The notes under the pieces are model-generated. The model saw nothing but the letters and a program-made list of their open reading frames with translations, was not told the origin of the DNA and searched no databases. Shown piece by piece: positions 56,521 to 64,000 of a DNA stretch of 64,000 nucleotides. A program made the position numbers and the translations under genes. Source of the DNA: Dermanyssus gallinae (lineage: Eukaryota; Arthropoda; Arachnida; Mesostigmata; Dermanyssidae); contig QVRM01006610.1 of NCBI GenBank assembly GCA_003439945.1, positions 340,666 to 404,665 of the forward strand, written 5' to 3'. Position 1 is the stretch's first letter; each line of letters begins with the position of its first letter.

Positions 56521-58832
56521 AATACAGCATATGTCATCTTACTTTTTATGTGCCTTGTGTTAACAAGGATTAGCAGACACTGTACGGCGTTTGCCGTTAA
56601 TCGGTTTCGTCGAAAGCCATGTTGCTGTTAAAGTTTTTATTAGATGCTCTCCTTCATTTGCCTCGTATATTTGCCTGGTGAAAACACTTACAAAAAAAAC
56701 TGTTAGTAACGGGCACAGTATATATTCATTAATCTTCAAGTGCTCTTACATGATATTGTCCGGCTCGGCCGTTTTATTGTTTGGTTTCAATACAGTCGTG
56801 GTTTCTACGTTTACTTCTGCGACCGACACAGTGTCCGTGTCGGGATCTCTAGGAGACAAAAAAAAAACATCAATAAACATCGTTTAGTTCGGAGAAACAG
56901 CTGTAGACGTCGTGGTAATCGCCATGATAATATGAAGAGCACACGTTTTCACTGATGTTGTCGGCTTTGGTGGGCGAGCTTCAGGGTTAGACATCAGAGC
57001 AGTGCCTAGACACCCGTGCAAACGCCGACGGCTTCGTGTCGTTTTGCAACGGAATGTAAACTACAACTTGCTGTACAGTAATGGGTACAAATATAAAAAA
57101 AAAAAACGATAGAGGGTGGTAAACTGCTCATAAGGATCAACTCATCCTGTGCAATTGAGTTTTATATGTTGGTGGGACTCGCTTTGCCAAACATACGATT
57201 AATAAAATGATCACAAATGTAATTTTTTCGCAATGTACCAAAGCTTTATGCGCGCAGGCCACTCCTAATTAGGTTTTGGTTAGGTCATGGTTCCCAATTT
57301 AGACAGGGTAGACTTGTTGGTTTTACCATGGTAGGCTATGTACTGCAGCCATGAACTTTAAAAAAATGCAAATACGAATGCAGAAAGCACTCTCGTAATA
57401 TTTACTACTTTCAGTGTTTTCTAAGGAGTACGTATTGCCCTTCACAGATTTATTCATGTCAATTACAAATGAGTGCTTCAGAAATTAATATTCAAATACT
57501 AAATGATTTCCCTTTTGACAAATTAGGAGCTGTTTCTGGTGATCACGTGCCTATGTAGTAGAAGCATTTAATATGGCTTCTGGGTTCATTTGGAGAGTTC
57601 AATTTTTAAGTGTTTTGTTGCAGCGCCATGTTTAGTCATCAATAATTTAGTATATTTATTCATTATTATAAAATTGATTATGAACTTGAGTACAGACTAA
57701 ACCTGGTTCAACATTCAAATGACTTTCTAAGAAAAAAACCTGCGCAAACGCATGCCGTTTTATGCACTGGATCTGCGTAATGTGCTTGCGAAAGCATTAA
57801 GCTCAAATCACTTCAAAACAGAAGTAGGTTATCTAGTGTCAAGCGGGTGGTATATATTATAGCCAGGTGTGTTTTTCATGCACCTATGAGTGTGTCATAC
57901 TTTGTCAAACCTATCGATACAACTGTTGTTTTTTGCCGCTTGTCGATCCACTCTGGTTACGATAAATCACCCACATAAGTAGAAGGGGGGATTAGACTTT
58001 ATATGGCTAGTCTAAAAATAAGTACGAAATCTCATCAGCTCCTAAATCAACGACGAAATATTTCTGAGATTGTCCTTCTGAAAGTGGAAACACGTTCTCC
58101 GAGCGAGTATGCTCCCAAAGCTAGAGTCACGATATGTGCAAATATCTTGCCTTGTTCGAGACTCTGCCTATGAATCAGCGTAAGCTGCAATCGAAGTGTA
58201 ATCACACGTAGGGTATACAATCTGTAGAAGGCTTTTGTAATGAGAACTGCAAAAGACACCTAAGAAGTGTCGCTTTTAAGCGGCAACCAACCTACCTTGT
58301 ATTGTATAGGTATATGTAATGGAAAATATCTTTCCGGAGGACTGGAATCTTAATGATTAGGCTATGTTTAATGTAAGTATACGGTGGAGCAGATTTAAGA
58401 CCATAAGTCTACTACTAGTTAAGCCCAGCTTTCATAAGCTATCAGCGCTGAGCGGGTTTCAACTTAGTGGCGGGCCACGCTGCAATTTACTGGACACATG
58501 CTTCAACCAGTGGCGCACAGGGGACGCACTGGGGCTCAAACGTGGTGTTGTACCGGTCACAAGCAAGAGCATCAGCAGCAGATGAAGAAACACATAGAGA
58601 AACAAAGAGCAAGCATCATGACGACGTTGTAATTGTTTATAATTATAAACACTAATACTTTAGACGTTTGCTGGCCCTCGGCCTCTAGAATGTGCCACAA
58701 AGGGTGGGCTAACCTCGATTGAACTTGATCGAACTAATTGCAGCCAGCATCAAGGGCACGTGTCATCGTATGCCGAAATCACGCTTTTTTCTAATGGAAG
58801 GTTTATGGGAGGTTTCGGTAATGCATTTGTAT

Positions 58833-58867
<35 letters not shown>

Positions 58868-59264
58868 ACATGTTGCCGCAATTCATCATCGCTTTACCAC
58901 TTTCTCCGGTCAGGCCGGGACAATTAGTTTCTACGTGTGAATACACACAGAGATAAACATCATACATACAAGTGGGTAAACACACATACATGCACAACCC
59001 CTTCCACTAACACACGCAGACCCACACTCACAACACAGGGCAAATCGCAGGGCAATGCCACCACTACAGACGCACGAATGCCGCTAGGCGTGCGCTGCGC
59101 GACGAAGAAGAAGGTGATGCTGTTACCGCCGACATTAAGGCAGACCATTGAGATCCGGATGTAGGGGTTACGTTAAAACTACAAGCTGGGTTTGCTACCG
59201 CCGTCGCCGCTGCTGTAGCGGATTCTGCTTGGGCAGAAAACGGAGATGATCGTTGCTGGGAGGA
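56521..59264. other. Intergenic, no gene seen
   Basis: Has a (TA)n at 58837-58865 and a CACACA-rich stretch near 58940-59040. Short ORFs carry no recognisable motif. Confidence 0.5.
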
Positions 59265-59298
59265 CGACGACGACGACGACAACAACAACGGCAACGGC

Positions 59299-59332
<34 letters not shown>

Positions 59333-59400
59333 ACGACGACGACAACAACAACAATGACGACGACGACGACGACAACAACAACAACAACAACGACGACGGC

Positions 59401-59462
<62 letters not shown>

Positions 59463-59545
59463 CGACGACGACGACGACGACGACAACAACAACAACGACG
59501 ACGACGACGGCAACAACAACAACAACGGCAATGACAATGACGACA
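59265..59545. repeat. Mixed (AAC)n/(GAC)n trinucleotide tract
   Basis: Blocks of AAC alternate with blocks of GAC. It gives poly-Thr and poly-Leu/Ser shadow ORFs on both strands; not a gene. Confidence 0.92.
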
Positions 59546-59789
59546 GCTGTACCAGGAGGTGACGGTTGATTAGCAGCTGGTAGCCAATCGTCTACTGGCT
59601 ATCCTGTGAACGAGAACCGCCATCACTGTTGCCCTAGGTGCTGGTAGTGGTGGTGACGGCGGCGGCAATGGCAATAACAACAGCAACAGCGTCACACGGC
59701 CACCTTCCGTACTTTCGATGATGGTAAATGATTAAGCAGACATTTTCCTGATAGACTTTAGCAACAACAACAGCATGTTTAACGGAATC

Positions 59790-60045
59790 AACAATAAACA
59801 ACAACAACAACAACAACGAAAGCAACAACAACAACAACAACAGCAACGAAAGCAACAACAACAACAACGAAAGCAACAACAACAACAACAACAACGATGA
59901 CGACGAAAACAACAACAACAGCTACGATAGCGACGAAGATGACAACGAAAACAACAACAACAACGACGACAACAACAAAAACAACGATGTTGCCGACAAC
60001 CACAAAAGCAACAACACAGCAACAACAACAACAACAACAAAAGAT
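59790..60045. repeat. (AAC)n tract with GAAAGC and GATGAC interruptions
   Basis: A second trinucleotide tract. The GAAAGCAACAACAACAAC unit repeats at 59816, 59844 and 59868, so there is a higher-order period of ~24-28 bp. Confidence 0.9.
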
Positions 60046-61190
60046 AACGGAGCAGGTGAGAGTAAGACAAACACCAGTTACTGTGACGGCTGCGGCGGCA
60101 GCAGCGGCGGCGGTGGCTGCCGCTCAGGTTTGGCGCTGCTGCAGTGCTGAAAACGCATAAACGCGAGTGGACTCTTGTGCCTAGGTGTGTATCAACACGT
60201 CCAATCACATATATGTATATAACATACACAGAAACGCCGGTGAAGGTAAAGCGCTACAGCACTGCCGGTGGAAGGTCGTGGCGTTGCTGGTTGTGGACGA
60301 CGCTTGGACGCGCCGGGCAACAGAACTCTGCGGTGGACGGACGTACTTACGTACGCATGCACGCAATTAGCCCTAGCGGCAGCAGCGACGACGCGGGGTC
60401 TCATCACCGGCTGGATCATTTACAGCAGTGCTGACCTACGAACGACTGGCGACTTCAGCATCAACAGTTGCAGACTTGCACACTTGACGCGTTGAAGATT
60501 GCGTGCGGTCGTGCGGCCACGTTGTGGTTGGTGGACGACACGACTGAAGTGGCCAAAGTGAGACCAAATCGACAACGACAACTTCAGTGCTAAACTCCTC
60601 AAAGCCGTCCGGCTGCAATCGAACCCTACTCTGTCCTGTCCTGTCCTGTATTGTCTGTCCGGCGTGGTGCGCGAAGTGTCGTGGTGTCGGTGCCGCGTCG
60701 TCCCGAAGTGCCGATACGTACATAGAGTGCGGCGACCGACACTCGATTCGAGTTCACTCACCCCCCACCTCTGCCCTCCTGGGATAACGCAGAGCATCAT
60801 CGCACAGCCGATAGTGATCGCAGCGCTCTTCAGCCGGTCATCAGCGGGTGCGAGTTTTACCCAGCAGGGTGCTGTAAAGACGAAGGCCAAATGCTCGAGT
60901 GTGTATAGGTTTTTCTTTAATGCATGCCGAGGTGCTGCTTGTTTATTGCTGCTGTTGTTGTTGTTGTTGTTGTTGTTGTGTTGTTATTGTTGCTATCGTC
61001 ATCGTCGATGTCGCTGTTGTTGCAGTTGCTGCAGCTTGTTCCCAATTGCTGTGGATTCGATTCTGCAACCTGGCTATTATAGGTGTTTCTGCACTCTCTT
61101 GTGAACTTCTGCGACCTCTGAACAGCCCTTGTTCTTCTTGGCATGTCTTTACCTTGTGAATGTCGTTTTATTTCATTTTAACAGTCCTAG
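60046..61190 (+). promoter_or_regulatory. GC-rich tract, possible ELOVL promoter / 5' UTR
   Basis: Markedly more GC- and CpG-rich than the rest of the right half, with GGCGGCAGCAGCGGCGGCGG near 60090, CTGTCC pentamer repeats near 60640, and a TTGTTG run at 60950-60980. It lies upstream of, and on the same strand as, the ELOVL exon, where a promoter or 5' UTR exon is expected. No TATA box or clear splice donor was fixed, so this is inference. Confidence 0.3.
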
Positions 61191-61783
61191 AGAGCGGTCG
61201 CAAGACGCTACCGCAGATGAACAGGAACTTTCACTACTCTAAGCAGCATGACGATTCGACTTTCACTTCTCTACGACAGTGACGGGGTTTCGGACCCGTT
61301 CAATGTCACGTGTTGATCTTGTGTTTCGCACGGTCTTTCTATCGTAGGGCTTTTAATTGCCTTCATCGCGGCCGCTATGTTCGCTGTACGCTTTCGGTGG
61401 TGCGCGTTTCAACAGAATACAATTATGCTTTAATTTCTCACCGCTTAAACATTCCGGCCTTCCTATCTAACTAAACTGGGCAGAAGCCAGAGTTGTAGTA
61501 ACTGTCTCAATGGCAGTACAGCCTCCTTATTCCTCATGGAAGTAGTGTCTACCGGCTAAACCGCCTCACTGGCAAAACCTACCCAGCAAATACCGCATGC
61601 ATATGTTTAGTCACGAATAGAAGTTGCGTTTCATCGAGAGTTGAGAACTAATCGCTGTATGCTTATCTATGCATGTAATATCTGTATGTTTGTGCACATA
61701 TCGTCTGTTGTCAGACAACTATTTAAGATGGATCTGATGGCTGCATTTCCGCGGGAGCACCGCCTCAAAGGATTATTTTCGAG

Positions 61784-61912
61784 TACCCGTCTATGGTGCT
61801 GGCCATACTCGTTGCGTACGTCGTCTTCGTCCTTAAGATTGGACCCAACTATATGCGCGATAAAAAGCCATTCAACCCACGGGCACTCACAAGGATCTTC
61901 AACCTTTTCCAG
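61784..61912 (+). CDS. ELOVL very-long-chain fatty-acid elongase, single internal exon
   Basis: 43 codons read YPSMVLAILVAYVVFVLKIG then PNYMRDKKPF and NPRALTRIFNLFQ, ended by a GTAAAT donor at 61913. This is the first membrane helix and the following K-P-F loop of the ELOVL family (usual pattern: ...L-A-I-L-x-x-Y-x-x-F-V-L-K-x-G-P-x-x-M...K-P-F...N-x-F-Q-V). The family elongates fatty acyl-CoA by condensation with malonyl-CoA in the endoplasmic reticulum. The acceptor is uncertain: TTTTCGAG just before 61784 is possible, and the frame is open back to 61726. This reading frame differs from the longer ORF that overlaps it. The His-box (H-x-x-H-H) and other exons are not in the window, so they must lie to the right. 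Confidence 0.8.
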
Positions 61913-61948
61913 GTAAATAGTCATGTGCATACACCGGTTTAAAGGCAT

Positions 61949-61957
61949 ATATATATG

Positions 61958-62025
<68 letters not shown>

Positions 62026-62031
62026 ATATAT
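61949..62031. repeat. (TA)n microsatellite in the ELOVL intron
   Basis: TA array with TATG variants, ~37 bases after the exon donor. Confidence 0.92.
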
Positions 62032-64000
62032 TGGAGTGCGTAGCAATATAAGTCGAGCCAGGTTTGTAGTCGGCAAGACTGCAATGCACCGTTATTAGCT
62101 AATAGAACCTCTCGGATCTAAATGGGCAAAACCTTTTGCTAAGTTTGAGCATAGTTCGTGGTGTGCGCGGCCGTGATCGTTTTTACTCCCGTTAATTTGA
62201 CAGATCTAATATCATTTGTGCAAAGGTTCAGATGATATCTGTCGTTTGTTAGAAGACCACGCAAATGTGGCAAGTGTCCTGCGTTCCAAGGTTTCGCTCT
62301 AGCCCGGAAGAGGGATGCAACAGTTTGGATGGCATTCTTTGCAAAATATATTGAATTGCTTGTTTTTCAATACGAAACACTTAAAAAAACTCTTAGAAGA
62401 GTGCCGCGTGACTAACGCGTGACTTAACCCTACACGTATAGCAGGTCGTTTTCAGATTATCTACATATATGTCACGGCTCGTCTATATGCACCTCAATAG
62501 AGAAGAGAATAGCCGAAACGGATACCGCCAAATCTTCCATTGTCCGGAGCAAGCGATTGCGTACGAGCAATTAAGCACAATACTATCGTTAACGACAATG
62601 CAGATGAACGATCATGGCAACGTTTTTCCACCCAATTCGAATAGAGTAAGGAAGGCCCGCATCTGAATGAGCTATCGCGTATATCCTAAGAACAATTACC
62701 TCAGGTGGCAAAGTATTTCCTCATAAGTGAACTGTACGCGAACAGAAAATAGATACGATGCTCCGCACACTATCATGGTACAGGTGGCTGTGAGTACGTT
62801 TAAGACGTCTAAGGGCAAAGGTGCGCATTCCGTACGAAACCTCGGAATACTAAAAACTCGTTGCAATAGAAGCCAAGCAAAGGGACAGCAGTCGTGCTCA
62901 ATGCCCTTATCCTTTGCACAAGTGTTACCGATGCGTTACCATGCTTTACCATGCTTGCCCGATGTCAATTTAAAAACATAGAACACATCGCTTTGTTTGA
63001 GGCATTTGAGAGAATGCCAAAATCAAGCTCTTACCCGGTAGCGTCCGAGGCGCTATTTATCTGTGCCGCTCGACCATACCGGCATTCTGGTTGTTATCGT
63101 CAAGAAGCCGTTTGCGATTAGCTCTAAACCACGCTTATAAGGGCGTCTGGTAGTAAACAAAAGTTTGTGTTTATCACCATAGACGCGTCGGTTAGGCTGC
63201 CACAAGAGCAAGAGAAAAGGCTTCAGTCCTAAGTATAGGAAAATGCGATAAGCACGAGCTCATATGTGGTATTTTTTTGGCTAGGCGTTTCTTGGTTAAC
63301 CAACAAAACCAAAGAACGAAAAGTAAGTATGCCACGTAGCCTACTCTACTAGGTATCTACCCCAATCGCTGCTAACGAAGTCTACTTGGTAAACAGAACA
63401 TGTATGAGCCTGGATGAGATGCCGTTCTTATAGTGGTGACATTGAGCTCTACGCGACAGGGTCGGTTTTGTTACGATAATCACCAATACCTCTACTCAGC
63501 TAATTGGAGGATCAAGTAGATATTTTGGTTTGACTAAATATAAAAGGGTCAGGGGTTATTATACGGTCTTCACAATTTCCTTCCTGGAGACGTCCAGTTA
63601 TTCTTCATGGGGGGGGGGGGGGGGCGACAACTTGAGTGGTTCGGTTAGACCTTATGTGCGAGTATGCTGGTGGTATAGACGTTTCCTACAACACGCTGAC
63701 ACTATTTCGTACGAGGAAGGTTTCCAGCGTAGTCATTAGGAAAGAAAGAAAAAAAAAACGACGGCGACAGTAGTGCCTCCTCTAACCTGTGATTTTACAG
63801 TTCTTACAGAACTTAAACAACTTAAAAACTGCTGGATAGAAAGACCGCCAGTTTAGCCGCTGGTAGAGGAAGCTGTTTGCTCACTCCATATAGCCATCCT
63901 ATTCAGAGCTGGTGTAGCCTATAATAAGACGTTAAACAGCCAGAGCATTTTTGAGCATCCGTGTTTTGGCGTAACCTGGCTGCAGGATAAATATAATATA
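62032..64000 (+). other. Presumed ELOVL intron, no exon seen
   Basis: No ELOVL-like exon or other coding motif was found in any frame. A run of 14 G lies at 63609-63622. Confidence 0.5.

Noticed and set aside
59064..60160. Poly-Thr, poly-Leu and poly-Cys ORFs
   Set aside because: They come from (AAC)n/(GAC)n simple repeats and are open on both strands in several frames.

Overview
This window is eukaryotic and almost certainly animal. Its single-copy genes are split by GT-AG introns, mobile DNA fills most of the space between them, and long (TA)n, (AAT)n and (AAC)n arrays are frequent. The mix of mobile elements (R1-clade and other non-LTR elements, BEL/Pao, a Tc3-like transposase, tRNA-derived SINEs) and a Drosophila-style Inr+DPE internal promoter in one element point to an arthropod. 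A mite or tick is possible, but the sequence alone does not prove it.

Host genes. At the left end are the last six coding exons (320-3509, +) of PSMD13/Rpn9, a 26S proteasome lid subunit; its first exon(s) lie outside the window. At the right end is one internal exon (61784-61912, +) of an ELOVL very-long-chain fatty-acid elongase, preceded by a GC-rich tract that may hold its promoter or 5' UTR. No confident host coding exon was found in the ~58 kb between them. A 167-codon ORF at 40615-41118 and an 80-codon hydrophobic ORF at 53808-54050 are weak candidates.

Mobile DNA, left to right. (1) A 5'-truncated endonuclease+RT non-LTR element at 5659-8626 with a 17-bp target-site duplication (TSD), and a 3' fragment of a relative at 14181-14667. 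(2) Three broken copies of a non-LTR family with an xLDD-type RT and a C-terminal CCHC + PD-(D/E)XK-like domain at 9.8-12.6 kb, bounded by (AAT)n arrays; two of them meet tail-to-tail at a 13-bp palindrome. (3) Several tRNA-derived SINE copies (13.0, 13.6, 25.3 and 52.4 kb), one interrupted by an RT fragment. (4) CR1/jockey-like RT remnants (13.7, 15-16.3 and 33-34.2 kb). (5) An internally deleted BEL/Pao element with both LTRs on the minus strand (16436-19130). (6) A Tc3-like transposase pseudogene (26.1-26.9 kb). (7) A truncated R1-clade copy with a 12-bp TSD (27222-28629, -). (8) A 613-bp TA-flanked terminal-inverted-repeat element (29142-29754). (9) A ~1-kb direct duplication (35.1-37.9 kb). 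(10) An apparently full-length, open R1-clade element (43751-49354, +) with 10-bp TSDs, two overlapping intact ORFs, an Inr+DPE internal promoter, six tandem 24-bp repeats in its 5' UTR and a 3' UTR hairpin. (11) Decayed R1-like pieces on its right (49.4-49.8 and 51.3-51.6 kb) and another RT C-terminus at 56.3 kb.

The intact R1-clade element is the most notable object: every part expected of an active element can be read, and its boundaries are set by the TSD. No CRISPR array, operon or prokaryotic feature is present.
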